DNA of 60,929 nt from an uncultured Pseudomonas sp. (GTDB taxonomy: Bacteria; Pseudomonadota; Gammaproteobacteria; Pseudomonadales; Pseudomonadaceae), in assembly GCF_946886105.1 (NCBI RefSeq), contig NZ_CAMPHV010000033.1, forward strand, positions 1 to 60,929. The letters run 5' to 3'. Below, piece by piece: positions 33,691 through 45,124 of the stretch (position 1 is its first letter; each line of letters starts with the position of its first letter). Both the position numbers and the translations under genes were made by a program. The notes beneath the pieces are model-generated. The model was not told the DNA's origin. It searched no databases and saw nothing but the letters and a program-made list of their open reading frames with translations.

Positions 33691-34650
33691 ATGGAACACC
33701 GCGAAGCGCTGGTCGCCCTGCGACATTTTCTTTCTACGCAAATCCTTGGCCAGGAAAAACTCATCGAACGGCTGTTGATCGCCCTGCTCGCCGACGGCCA
33801 TATGCTGGTCGAGGGTGCGCCCGGCCTGGCCAAAACCAAAGCGATCAAAGAGCTGGCCGAAGGTATCGAAGGCGAATTCCACCGCATCCAGTTCACCCCG
33901 GACCTGTTGCCCGCCGACATCACCGGCACCGAGATCTACCGCCCCGAGACCGGCAGCTTCGTGTTCCAGCAGGGGCCGATCTTCCATAACCTGGTGCTCG
34001 CCGACGAGATCAACCGCGCCCCGGCCAAGGTGCAATCGGCGCTGCTCGAAGCCATGGCCGAGCGCCAGGTCAGCGTCGGCCGCTGCACCTATGAGCTGTC
34101 GCCGTTGTTTCTGGTGATGGCCACGCAGAACCCGATCGAGCAGGAAGGCACTTACCCGCTGCCGGAAGCCCAGCTCGACCGTTTCCTGATGCATGTGAAG
34201 ATCGGTTTCCCGGACGCCAACGTCGAACGCAAGATCCTCGCCCAGGCCCGTGGCGACGCGCTCAATGGCGAAGCCAAGCCCGAGCACCGGGTCAGCCAGC
34301 AGGCGATCTTCGCCGCGCGCAAGGAAATCCTCGGCCTGTACATGGCCGACGCCGTGGAGGAATACCTGGTGCAGCTGGTGATGGCTTCGCGCACCCCGGC
34401 CAAATTCGACCCCGAACTGGCCGAGTGGATCGCCTACGGCGCCAGCCCGCGCGGCTCGATCGCCCTGGACCGTTGCGCACGCGCCCATGCCTGGCTGGCC
34501 GGCCGCGACTTCGTCAGCCCGGAGGATATCCAGGCGGTGCTGTTCGACGTGCTGCGCCACCGCATCATCCTGTCGTTCGAGGCCGAGGCCGCGGGTATCG
34601 ATCAGGACCGCGTGGTGCAACGTATTCTCGATGTGGTGGCAGTCGCCTGA
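33691..34650 (+). CDS. MoxR family AAA+ ATPase
   Basis: The 319-aa AAA+ chaperone-like ATPase has Walker A EGAPGLAKT, Walker B LVLADEINRAP, the sensor segment ATQNPIEQEGTYPLPEAQLDRF (SRH-like) and a C-terminal lid with ASPRGSIALDRCARAHAWL. ATG 33691 (MEHREALVALRHF) has GGAAAGAG upstream; the 14-codon extension is rejected. MoxR proteins act with VWA-domain partners in maturation of complexes or stress tolerance. It is the first gene of a tightly packed six-gene operon (5 nt to the DUF58 gene). Confidence 0.92.
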   Translation: MEHREALVALRHFLSTQILGQEKLIERLLIALLADGHMLVEGAPGLAKTKAIKELAEGIEGEFHRIQFTPDLLPADITGTEIYRPETGSFVFQQGPIFHNLVLADEINRAPAKVQSALLEAMAERQVSVGRCTYELSPLFLVMATQNPIEQEGTYPLPEAQLDRFLMHVKIGFPDANVERKILAQARGDALNGEAKPEHRVSQQAIFAARKEILGLYMADAVEEYLVQLVMASRTPAKFDPELAEWIAYGASPRGSIALDRCARAHAWLAGRDFVSPEDIQAVLFDVLRHRIILSFEAEAAGIDQDRVVQRILDVVAVA

Positions 34651-34655
34651 CGCCC

Positions 34656-35600
34656 ATGCACACCCTTCCTACGCAACCCGGCGTACGGGTCAATCTCGCC
34701 GAGCTGATCGAGATGCGTCACCGCGTGCGCGAGGTGCAGCTGTTCTCCACCCCGGCGCGGCGTAGCCCGTTGATCGGCCTGCACCATTCCAAGCTGCGCG
34801 GGCGCGGTGTGGACTTCGACCAGGTGCGCGTCTATCAGGCCGGCGACGATGTGCGCACCATCGATTGGCGGGTCACCGCGCGCACCCAGGAGCCGCATAC
34901 CAAGCTGTTCCATGAGGAGCGCGAACGGCCGATCTATATTCTCGTGGAGCAGAGCCAGCGCCTGTTCTTCGGCTCGGGGCTGATGTTCAAATCGGTGCTC
35001 GCCGCCCATGCCGCGGCGCTGCTCGGCTGGGCCGCGCTGGGTCATAACGACCGCATCGGCGGGCTGGTGTTCGGCGATCTGGAGCAGCACGAAGTCAAAC
35101 CACGGCGCAGCAAGCAAAGCCTGCTGCAATTGCTCAATCGCCTGACCCGGGCCAACCAGGCGCTGTCCACCGAGCAGCAGCCGGCACGCGACAGTTTCGG
35201 CCTGGCCCTGCGCCGCGCCCGCGAGGTGCTGCGCCCCGGCAGCCTGGTGATGGTGCTTTGCGACGAGCGCACGCTGAGCGACAGCAGCGAGCAACAGCTG
35301 ATCCTCCTGGCCCGGCATACCGACCTGCTGTTGCTGCCGCTGAGCGACCCACTCGACCATGCCCTGCCCGCCGCCGGCTTGCTGCGTTTCGCCGAGCGCG
35401 GCGCACGGCTGGAACTCGACACCCATAACAGCGATCTACGCCTGGCCTACCACAGCCAGGGCGAAGCCCGGCAGGCGCGCTGGCGGCGCCTGGCGCAAAA
35501 ACTCGGCGTACCGCTGCTGCCCCTGAGCACCCAGCGCGAGATGATCGAACAGTTGCGCGAGCACCTCAATAACGCCCAGCGCTCCGGGAAGCCGTCATGA
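34656..35600 (+). CDS. DUF58 domain protein
   Basis: The 314-aa soluble protein is typical of the second gene in MoxR/Bat operons. The DUF58 signature is visible: LRGRGVDFDQVRVYQAGDDVRTIDWRVTARTQEPHTKLF, in which DDVRxIDWxxTAR is diagnostic. It starts at ATG 34656, 5 nt after moxR, and its stop overlaps the next start by 4 nt. A VWA-like fold follows the motif. Its biochemical role is unknown. Confidence 0.92.
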   Translation: MHTLPTQPGVRVNLAELIEMRHRVREVQLFSTPARRSPLIGLHHSKLRGRGVDFDQVRVYQAGDDVRTIDWRVTARTQEPHTKLFHEERERPIYILVEQSQRLFFGSGLMFKSVLAAHAAALLGWAALGHNDRIGGLVFGDLEQHEVKPRRSKQSLLQLLNRLTRANQALSTEQQPARDSFGLALRRAREVLRPGSLVMVLCDERTLSDSSEQQLILLARHTDLLLLPLSDPLDHALPAAGLLRFAERGARLELDTHNSDLRLAYHSQGEARQARWRRLAQKLGVPLLPLSTQREMIEQLREHLNNAQRSGKPS

Positions 35601-36091
35601 ATCCGCTGGACCGACTCGAGCCCCTTATCGCCCCGCCGCCCATCGGTTGGTGGCCGCCGGCACCCGGCTGGTGGCTGCTCGCGCTCCTCCTGCCGCTGCT
35701 GCTCTGGGGGCTGATCCGCCTGCTCCGACGCCTGCCGAAAAAGCAGCGCGAAGTCGCCGACGAACAACGCCTGGACCCGTTGCGCCTGGCCGCCCTGGCC
35801 GAGCTCGAGCAATTGCGCAAACCTTACGACGGTGCCCCCGCCGGGCCTTGGTTGCAGCAACTCAACGGCGTGCTCAAACGCCTGTGCCGCGAGCGTTATC
35901 CGCAAAGCCACAGCCATGTCCTGAGCAGCCGCGCCTGGCTGGCGTTTCTCGACAACCGCTGCCCAGCCGCCGGGCTGACCCGCTGGATGATTCTGGTCGA
36001 GGGCGCCTACCGCCCGCATTGCACCCTGGACGATAAAGCCATCGACGGGCTCAACCAAGCGGTCGCCATCTGGATACGCAAGCATGTTTGA
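35597..36091 (+). CDS. DUF4381 domain membrane protein
   Basis: The 164-aa protein has one N-terminal helix after a Trp/Pro-rich stretch (IGWWPPAPGWWLLALLLPLLLWG) and a cytoplasmic helical domain. This DUF4381 architecture sits in MoxR/VWA operons of proteobacteria. It overlaps both neighbours (4 nt with the DUF58 gene, 8 nt with the VWA gene), indicating tight translational coupling. Function is unknown beyond the operon association. Confidence 0.85.
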   Translation: MNPLDRLEPLIAPPPIGWWPPAPGWWLLALLLPLLLWGLIRLLRRLPKKQREVADEQRLDPLRLAALAELEQLRKPYDGAPAGPWLQQLNGVLKRLCRERYPQSHSHVLSSRAWLAFLDNRCPAAGLTRWMILVEGAYRPHCTLDDKAIDGLNQAVAIWIRKHV

Positions 36092-37111
36092 GTTGGCCTG
36101 GCCATGGATCTTCCTGTTGGCGCCGCTGCCCTGGCTGCTGCGCCGGCTGCTGCCCGCGGCGGACAGCGGCGAGGCCGCCCTGAAAGTCAGTTTTCTCGGC
36201 GAACTGGAGAACCTGGCCGGTCGCCGCGCCCGCGCCGGTTTGCCGTCCTGGCGCCAGCAGTTGCCGTTTATCCTGCTGTGGCTGTTGCTGCTGAGCGCCG
36301 CCGCCCGCCCGGAATGGGTCGGCGAGCCTTTGCCGCTGCCCGCCAGCGGCCGCGATCTGTTGGTCGCCGTGGATGTCTCCGGCTCGATGAGCTATGCCGA
36401 CATGCGCTGGGAAGATGAAGAAGTGGACCGCCTGACCCTGGTCAAACACCTGCTCGGCGACTTTATCGAAGGCCGTCGCGGCGACCGCGTCGGGCTGATC
36501 CTGTTCGGCAGCCAGGCTTACCTGCAAGCCCCGCTGACCTTCGACCGGCGCACCGTGCGCACCTGGCTCGACGAAGCGCTGATCGGCATCGCCGGCAAGA
36601 ACACCGCGATCGGCGACGCCATCGGCCTGGCGGTCAAACGCCTGCGCGAGCGCCCGGCGGACAGCCGCGTGCTGGTTCTGGTCACCGATGGCGCCAATAC
36701 CGGCGGCGAAATCGAACCGATGACCGCCGCGCGTCTGGCCGCCGAGGAAAGGGTGAAAATCTACGCCATCGGCATCGGCGCCGATCCGCAACAAGGCGGC
36801 GTGCTCGGCATGCTCGGGCTCAACCCCGGCCTGGATCTCGACGAGCCGACGCTGCGCGGCATCGCCGATCTGACCGGCGGCGAGTATTTCCGCGCGCGCG
36901 ACAGCGACGAGTTGCGCGCCATCGAAGCCACCCTCGACCGCCTCGAACCGGTGGCGCAGCAGTCCACCCTGGCGCGCCCTGCCCTGGCCCTGTATTGCTG
37001 GCCGTTGGGCGCCGCCCTGCTGTTCAGCGTGCTGCTGGTGGTTCGCGAGCTCTGGCCGCAACTGCAACAGCAGCGCAGTCGCCTGGTCCTACGCCTCAAG
37101 CGGAGGCCGCA

Positions 37112-37115
<4 letters not shown>
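36084..37115 (+). CDS. VWA domain membrane protein (BatA-like)
   Basis: The 343-aa protein has two N-terminal membrane segments (about 3-22 and 58-78), a von Willebrand A domain and a C-terminal helix (about 305-325), the BatA layout. The metal-ion-dependent adhesion site is complete: DVSGSMSY, a Thr in GKNTAIGDAIG, and VTDGANTGG. It probably pairs with the MoxR ATPase in the periplasm/membrane. It overlaps the next gene by 4 nt. Confidence 0.92.
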
Positions 37116-38871
<1,756 letters not shown>

Positions 38872-38875
<4 letters not shown>

Positions 38876-40515
38876 CCCGCCTGCTCTGCACTTTTTTTCT
38901 GCTCCTGATGGCGCTGCAAACCAACGCCGCGAGCCTCAATGCCAGCGTCGACCGCTCCCGTCTGAGCCTCGGCGAGAGCGTCGAGCTGACCCTCGAATCC
39001 GATGACGCCACGGTGTTCAACAAGCCCGACCTCAGCCCGCTCGAGGCGCTGTTCGAGGTGATCGGCACCCGCCAGTTCAATCGCTTGGCCACCATCAACG
39101 GCGAATCCCGCTCCACCACCCGCTGGGTCGTCACCCTGCAACCCAAACAGAGCGGCTACGTGATAGTGCCGCCGTTGCGCCTGGGCGACGCGCAAACCCA
39201 GCCGATCACCCTGCACGTGCAAGAAAGCAGCGGCAACACGGAGGCAGGCCAGTTGGCGCCGGTATTCATCGACGCCAGCCTCGACCAGGAGAGCGTTTAC
39301 GTCCAGGCCCAGGCCGTGCTGACGCTACGCATCTACCACTCGGTGTCGCTGTACGACGACAGCAGCCTGACCCCCTTGGAAATGACCGACGCGCGCATCG
39401 AGTCGCTGGGCGAACCGCGCACTTACGAGAAAGACATCGGCGGCGTACGCCACGGCGTGATCGAACTGCGCTATGCGATCTTCCCGCAGCTCAGCGGCGA
39501 ATTGACCATTCCCGGCCAAGTGTTCAGCGCCACCCTCGCCGACCGTTCGCAGAGCAATATCTACATGCCCTTCGGCCCGCCGCCGGGCAAAGTGACGCGG
39601 GTGAAATCCCCGGATATTCCCCTCACCGTCAAAGCCAAGCCCGCCAGCTACCCGGCCGATGCGCCCTGGCTACCGGCACGCGGCCTGAGCCTGGCCGAAG
39701 CCTGGAGCCCGGAGCCGGATGACGCCCAGGTCGGCGACTCCCTGACCCGCAGCCTGCTGCTCAAGGTCGACGGCCTTTCCAGCGCGCAACTACCGCCCCT
39801 ACCCGCGACCCGCGCCGCAGGCTTGCGCCGCTACCCGGATCAACCGCAACTATCCAACCAAGTCACCGAACAGGGGCTGATCGGCAGCCGCGAGGAACGC
39901 GAAGCCCTGGTGCCCAATCGTGTCGGCGAATTCACCCTCGATGCCCTGGAAGTGGTCTGGTGGAACACCCAGGAAGACCGCCTGGAACGCAGCAGCCTGC
40001 CGGCGCGTACACTGAAGGTCGCGGCCAACCCCGACCTGGCCCTGGAACCCCAAACCGAACCCATGCCAAGCAGCGGCATCAGCCAAGGCCCGGCGCTGTG
40101 GCCCTGGCAATTGAGCAGCGTGCTGCTCGGCTTCACCACCCTGCTCGGTTTCGCGCTCTGGTGGCACGCCCGCCGCCAACCCGCGGTGCTGCGCGCCGCG
40201 CAAACCGGCCCGAGCCCACGTACCCTGCTCGACGATTTGAAGCGCGCCTGCCTGGCCAACGACCCCCACGGCACCCGCCAAGCGCTCGACGCCTGGGCCC
40301 GCCAGCAACCGGAAACCCTCGCCGACATGGCCGCCCGTTTCGTCCCCTTGTCCGAGGCGCTCGACGGTCTGAACGGGGCGCTGTACAGCGAAACCGGCCA
40401 GCAATGGCAAGGCCAGGATCTCTGGCAGGCGATCCGTACCCTGACCAGCAACGAAGCGAGCAGCGGCCCGGCGCAGCAGGAACAAGGCGCCCTGCCGCCG
40501 CTGTATCCACGCTAG
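38872..40515 (+). CDS. BatD family protein
   Basis: The 547-aa exported protein begins with a signal peptide (MTRLLCTFFLLLMALQ, cleaved after NAA) followed by repeated immunoglobulin-like beta domains typical of BatD (SLNASVDRSRLSLGESVELTLE, RQFNRLATINGESRSTTRWVVTLQP, then YEKDIGGVRHGVIELRYAIFP). One membrane helix lies near residues 400-425 (WPWQLSSVLLGFTTLLGF), followed by a short cytoplasmic tail. It is the last gene of the MoxR operon and ends before a bidirectional terminator. The family was named for aerotolerance in Bacteroides; its role in pseudomonads is less clear. Confidence 0.9.
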
Positions 40516-40566
40516 CCAAACCCCTTACGCATGCAGTTGTAGCCCAGATAAGCGCCAGGGCAATCC

Positions 40567-40798
40567 GGGGGAATGCCTCGCGCCGGATAGTGTTCCCGGA
40601 TTGCGCCGAGGCTTATCCAGGCCACGAGGCCGGTCCGAAGCGTTGCCAGCACGGGATTGCCGCGTCCCTGACGCCTACAACCAAGCCCTAATACGCATAC
40701 CAGCTCAATGTGGGGAAATGCCTCGCGTCGAACACTGCTCCCGGATTGCGCCAAAGCTTATCCAGGCTACGAGGTCGATCCGAAGCGTTGCCAACACA
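40567..40798. repeat. Imperfect direct repeat of about 87 bp with REP-like core
   Basis: Copies at 40567-40652 and 40712-40798 both run from GGGGAA(A)TGCCTCGCG through CCCGGATTGCGCC and TTATCCAGG to GAAGCGTTGCCA(G/A)CAC, about four-fifths identical by eye. The CCCGGATTGCGCC...CTTATCCAGG half is inverted relative to GATAAGCGCCAGGGCAATCC at about 40547-40567. Together they make up most of the 338-bp gap after batD; no gene is seen in it. Confidence 0.75.
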
Positions 40799-40803
40799 GG
40801 TCA

Positions 40804-40836
40804 TAAAAAAACCGCGACCAAGGTCGCGGTTTTTTT
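40804..40836. terminator. Bidirectional rho-independent terminator between batD and RND gene
   Basis: ACCGCGACC-AA-GGTCGCGGT is a 9-bp perfect stem with an A run before and a run of seven T after, so it works for both convergent genes. Confidence 0.92.
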
Positions 40837-40853
40837 GTACTCAGGCCCAGGGA

Positions 40854-43220
40854 TCAGGCATGGGCTTCGGCTTTTTGACGCAGCTTCTCCGGGTTGATCA
40901 TAAAGCGCGCCAGTGCGGGCAGCAGCCAGATCGCGCCGATCATGTTCCAGAGGAACATAAAGGTCAGCATCAGCCCCATATCGGCCTGGAACTTGATCGC
41001 CGAGAAGATCCAGGTAGCCACACCGATGGCCAAGCACACGCCGGTGAAAAGCACGGCTTTACCGGTCGACTTGAGCGTTTCGTAGTAGGCGTCCTGCAAC
41101 GACATCCCTTGGCGCAGGTAGGTTTCCAGGCGGCTGTAAATATAGATGCCGTAGTCGACACCGATACCCACGCCCAGGGCGATCACCGGCAGGGTGGCCA
41201 CCTTCACGCCAATGCCCATAAAGGCCATCAGAGCGTTACCCAGCACCGAGGTCAGCACCAGCGGCAGGATCACGCACAGGGTCGCCGCCACGGAGCGGAA
41301 CGTCAGCAGACACATGATGCTCACCGCGGCGTAGACCGCTATCAGCATGGTGGTTTCAGACGCTGCGATCACCTCGTTGGTGGCCGCTTCGATACCAGCG
41401 TTACCCGCCGCCAGGACGAACTGCAGGCCTTCGGTGCTGTGCTCCTTGGCGAACTCCTCGGCGACCGCGACGGTGCGCTCCAGGGTTTCCGCTTTGTGAT
41501 CGTTGAGGAACACCAACACCGGCGCCAACGAGCAGTCGCTGTTATACAGACCATCGGCACGGGCGATCGAGTTGTTCAACACGTCCTTGTTACGCGACAG
41601 GGTTTCCCATTTCAGGTTGCCCTCGTTCATCCCTTTGATCACCTGCTTGGACACAGTGACCATCGAGATGGTCGACTGCACACCTTCGGTGTTGCGCATC
41701 CGCCACATCAGCTCGTCCATGGCCGACAGCGTTTCGTAGGTCGAACAACCTTCGACGCCGGTCTTGACCATGATCACCAGTACGTCGGAGCTGGTGGAAT
41801 AGTTGCGGATGACGAAGTCGTTATCCAGGTTGTAACGGGAATCCGGGTGCAGTTCCGGCGCGCCCTGGTCGAGGTCGCCGATCTTCAGATTCTGTCCGTA
41901 CCAAAGGCCACCACCGAGCGCGACCAGAGCGATCACCACGGAAATCGGCGCCACCATCGGGTGGGCGAAGTTGGAAATCAGACGCCAGAACGGGTGTTCC
42001 TTGGCGGCCTCTTCGCGGCTGATCTTCACCGCCTTCTTGCTGATGCCGATGTAGGAAATGATCACCGGCAGCAGGATCAGGTTGGTCAGGATGATCACCG
42101 CCACACCCACGGATGCACCGATGGCCAGCTCGCGGATCACGCCGATATCAATGAGCAGCAGCGTGACGAAGCCGACGGCATCCGAGAGCAGTGCGACCAG
42201 GCCGGGGATAAACAGCTGACGGAACGCCATACGCGCCGCAGACAAGGCATCGGTCGCCTCTCCGGAGGCCATGGCGATACCGTTGATCTTCTGCACCCCG
42301 TGTGAAATACCAATGGCGAACACCAGGAACGGAACCAGCATCGAATACGGATCGAGACCGAAACCCAAGGTGTGTAGCAAGCCGAGCTGCCAGACCACCG
42401 CGATCAGCGTGGCGATCAGCACGGCAAGCGTGCTCTTGAAGCAGTGGGTGAACCACAGCAGCAAGACGAAGGTGATGCCGATGGCCACGGCGAAGAACAG
42501 CGCCACACCGATCAAGCCATCGATCAGATCGCCGACTTTCTTGGCGAAACCGATGATGTGCACTTTCACATTGGGATTTTGCGCTTCGTATTTCGCGCGG
42601 ATTTTCTCTTCGAGCTCGTGGGAGAACTGCTGATAATCCAGCGGCACCAGCTTGCTCTGGTCGTTCGGGTCCGGGTAGGCCTCGAGCAACGGCACGTCGA
42701 TGATGCTCGACTTGAAGTTGTTCGCCACCAGGCGCCCGACTTGCCCGGACTTGAGGATGTTGCTGCGCAGGTCCTCGAGGCTTTCGGTCGAACCGTCGTA
42801 GGTTTGCGGAATCACTTCACCGCCGGAGAAACCTTCCTCGGTCACTTCGGTCCAGCGAACACTCGGACTCCACAGCGACTTGAGCCCCGAACGATCGACG
42901 CCGGGAATGTAGAACACCTCGTCGTGAATCTGCCGCAGCGTCTCCATGTAGTCTTTGCTGAAGATGTCGCCTTCGACCGCTTCAACCGAGATCCGCACGG
43001 TGTTGCCCAGGTTGGCCAGATCATTACGGTGTTCCATCATGTTCTGGATATAGGGATGCCCCAGCGGAATCATCTTCTCGAAGCTGGTTTGCGGGCGCAC
43101 CTGAGAGGCTTGATAGAACAGAAAAATGCTGATCAGCAGACACAGCAGAATGACCGCCGGGCGGTTATTGAAAATCAACCGCTCCAGGAAAGACGCAGGT
43201 TGTTGTTGATGCTTACTCAT
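40854..43220 (-). CDS. RND superfamily transporter (HAE3/MMPL-like)
   Basis: The 788-aa inner-membrane protein has two halves, each with one leading helix, a periplasmic loop and a block of helices containing the RND signature GISHGVQKIN in the first half and GVGIGVDYGIYIY in the second. It is shorter than the 1000-aa HAE1 drug pumps and fits the HAE3/hopanoid-lipid-like group. It starts 15 nt after the YCF48-like gene, so the two are co-transcribed. In many pseudomonads this pair accompanies DUF1302 and DUF1329 genes with a lipid or hydrophobe role; these are absent here. Function is therefore uncertain. Confidence 0.88.
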   Translation of the reverse strand: MSKHQQQPASFLERLIFNNRPAVILLCLLISIFLFYQASQVRPQTSFEKMIPLGHPYIQNMMEHRNDLANLGNTVRISVEAVEGDIFSKDYMETLRQIHDEVFYIPGVDRSGLKSLWSPSVRWTEVTEEGFSGGEVIPQTYDGSTESLEDLRSNILKSGQVGRLVANNFKSSIIDVPLLEAYPDPNDQSKLVPLDYQQFSHELEEKIRAKYEAQNPNVKVHIIGFAKKVGDLIDGLIGVALFFAVAIGITFVLLLWFTHCFKSTLAVLIATLIAVVWQLGLLHTLGFGLDPYSMLVPFLVFAIGISHGVQKINGIAMASGEATDALSAARMAFRQLFIPGLVALLSDAVGFVTLLLIDIGVIRELAIGASVGVAVIILTNLILLPVIISYIGISKKAVKISREEAAKEHPFWRLISNFAHPMVAPISVVIALVALGGGLWYGQNLKIGDLDQGAPELHPDSRYNLDNDFVIRNYSTSSDVLVIMVKTGVEGCSTYETLSAMDELMWRMRNTEGVQSTISMVTVSKQVIKGMNEGNLKWETLSRNKDVLNNSIARADGLYNSDCSLAPVLVFLNDHKAETLERTVAVAEEFAKEHSTEGLQFVLAAGNAGIEAATNEVIAASETTMLIAVYAAVSIMCLLTFRSVAATLCVILPLVLTSVLGNALMAFMGIGVKVATLPVIALGVGIGVDYGIYIYSRLETYLRQGMSLQDAYYETLKSTGKAVLFTGVCLAIGVATWIFSAIKFQADMGLMLTFMFLWNMIGAIWLLPALARFMINPEKLRQKAEAHA

Positions 43221-43235
43221 GCAAACTCTCCCGGC

Positions 43236-44336
43236 TTATTGTTGTTGGCCCAGCTCGGCGCCACTTGGCGAAGCGACATGCACGCCGCCCTGCCCCACCA
43301 GAATCAGGTTGCCATTATCCGATGCGGCCACTCCGGCCAGCGATAGCCGATCACTGCGGTTGGTCAGGCTGAAGGTGCGGCCGCTATCGGTGCTTTTCAG
43401 CACGGTACCGCCATGGCCGACCACCACGATCGAGCCGTCCGGCAACAAGTTGCCATCCGCCAGACCGAACTCCAACGGGCCGTTATTGGGGGTGTTCAGC
43501 TCGATCTGCGTCCAGGTGTCGCCAAAATCGCTGGAGCGGAACAGGTGGCCGCGCAAACCGTACGCCAGCAGAGTGCCGCTTTCATCGGTGCCCAGGGCGC
43601 CGAACAGCGAGCCCTCGTAAGGACCCTGGACGGTTTCCCAGGTTTGCCCCCAATCGGCCGAACGGAACATGCCGCCCAGCTCGCCGACGATGAACAGGCC
43701 GGAATCCTTGACCGCGACTATGGCATTGAGGTGGTAGCCGTCCTCGCTGTTCAGGCGATCGCCGATGTCTTCCCAGTTCTTGCCACCGTCGGTGGTCATC
43801 AGTAGCGCGCCATAGGCGCCCACGACGAAACCGGTGTTGCGGTCTTTGAACCAGACATCGAGAAAGGGGGCGCCTTCTTCGCGCTCGATATCCCTGAACT
43901 GGCTTGTCCAGGTCGCCCCACCGTCTTGCGTGGCGAGAATTTGCGCGTCATGGCCGACCGCCCAGCCGTGGCTGTCGTCGACGAAGAATACGGCGGTGAG
44001 CAATTGCTTGGTCGGCACCTTGGCTTGAACCCAGGTGGCGGCATTGTCGTCGGAATACAGGATATGACCGCGGTCGCCGACAGCGACCAAGCGGTTACCG
44101 ACGCGGGCCACATCCAGCAACAGGCTGTGCTGCGCCAGGTCGGACATGATGGCATAGCTGGATGCCGAGTCGCCGTCGGTTTGCGCGGACACGGGCACCG
44201 CGACGAAACTCAGGGTAGACAATACAGCGCACAGCGAAAGCGCTTTAGCTAACGGCGATTTAACGCGGAATGCCGGTGCGCAGAGCAACCCTGCAGCGTG
44301 ACCGGCCTGGGTGCGCCGCAAGACGGGCTCACTCAT
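43236..44336 (-). CDS. YCF48/BNR-repeat beta-propeller protein, exported
   Basis: The 366-aa protein resembles YCF48/HCF136-type photosystem-II-stability-like propellers found beside RND transporters. Repeats with the Asp-box pattern S/T-x-D-x-G-x-T-W are visible: YSDDNAATWVQ, TQDGGATWTS, TTDGGKNWED, SADWGQTWET, SSDFGDTWTQ and STDSGRTFSL. A long N-region precedes the signal helix (ALSLCAVLSTLSFVAVPVSAQ). ATG 44336 has GGGGGAAGG upstream. It probably sits in the periplasm and assists the RND protein downstream, though no partner can be proven. Confidence 0.85.
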   Translation of the reverse strand: MSEPVLRRTQAGHAAGLLCAPAFRVKSPLAKALSLCAVLSTLSFVAVPVSAQTDGDSASSYAIMSDLAQHSLLLDVARVGNRLVAVGDRGHILYSDDNAATWVQAKVPTKQLLTAVFFVDDSHGWAVGHDAQILATQDGGATWTSQFRDIEREEGAPFLDVWFKDRNTGFVVGAYGALLMTTDGGKNWEDIGDRLNSEDGYHLNAIVAVKDSGLFIVGELGGMFRSADWGQTWETVQGPYEGSLFGALGTDESGTLLAYGLRGHLFRSSDFGDTWTQIELNTPNNGPLEFGLADGNLLPDGSIVVVGHGGTVLKSTDSGRTFSLTNRSDRLSLAGVAASDNGNLILVGQGGVHVASPSGAELGQQQ

Positions 44337-45124
44337 ATACCTTCCCCCTTATTGTTATAGGTGGTACTGCCTGTTAGCAGACCGCCTATGCTATCGAGCT
44401 TTCGAAAGACCTGACAATCAGCGCGCGGTTATGTTTTGTTAAAGCCAACCGGCACCAGTGACAGACTTGACGCATTAAAAAAGCGAAAAAGGTCGCGCCA
44501 ACTGTAGCGGCCTTTCAACCGGGCCGCTCATGATTAACGCACAGCTGCCGAGGCGAGCCGCCGGTTCGAAACAATCGTCAGCCGCCCACCGCTATCGGAA
44601 GGTGACAGCATTCGACTGTTCGTTGAGATGAAACCGGCGGGCAACCCCATGTTCGTCGAGCCGCAGGTGCGGAGTCGGCTTACCGCAGCCAAACCCCGGA
44701 AACCTCCGACATGCACATCTACGCTCGCACACTACGCGGTTAGGAGCGGTAGATGGTCGCTACCATAGCACTGCAACCATGGTGCCAATTCAAACGAGCG
44801 TATAAAAATCTGCAGACAAGCGAACCGGTAACCCACCGCCACTTTATGACCGCTCGTTCAATCCACGGATAAGTTGGCAACGATCGAAAGTTATCGGTTT
44901 TGCACCGAGTTTTTGCCGTATAGCCAAGGCCCGACCAGTCGCAGAGGCAAAGCCCGCCTCAGAAACACGACACCGAGTCAAGCCCGAGAAAACAATCTTA
45001 AGTATGCAAAGGCGTGCACGCCTCGCTGGAGTTTTCTTTAGGTAACAAAAAAGTGCTACCGACCAGAAGTCGGTAACACCTTTTTAAACAACCTTCAGCC
45101 TGTTGTCACACGAGCTGGCGGGCT
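44337..45124. other. 788-bp intergenic region between YCF48/RND operon and pepN
   Basis: No convincing gene is seen; short open frames lack a ribosome-binding site. It contains the YCF48 operon promoter side, an inverted repeat AGCGGCC/GGCCGCT (44506-44528), a 12-nt perfect palindrome GGCGTGCACGCC (45011-45022) and the pepN terminator. The base composition is visibly more AT-rich than the neighbours. It may be where DUF1302/DUF1329-type partner genes are missing. Confidence 0.55.
45047..45085. terminator. Bidirectional-type terminator downstream of pepN
   Basis: GTGCTACCGAC-CAGAA-GTCGGTAACAC forms a stem of 10 of 11 pairs, flanked by an A run on the left and TTTTT on the right. It lies 40 nt past the pepN stop and can act in both directions. 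Confidence 0.88.

Noticed and set aside
40700..42305. 531-codon plus-strand frame opposite the RND gene
   Set aside because: Antisense shadow of the RND gene, which has clear transporter signatures; it also reads through the bidirectional terminator.
44534..44716. 60-codon minus-strand frame upstream of the YCF48 gene
   Set aside because: No Shine-Dalgarno, no recognisable similarity, and it is surrounded by repeats.
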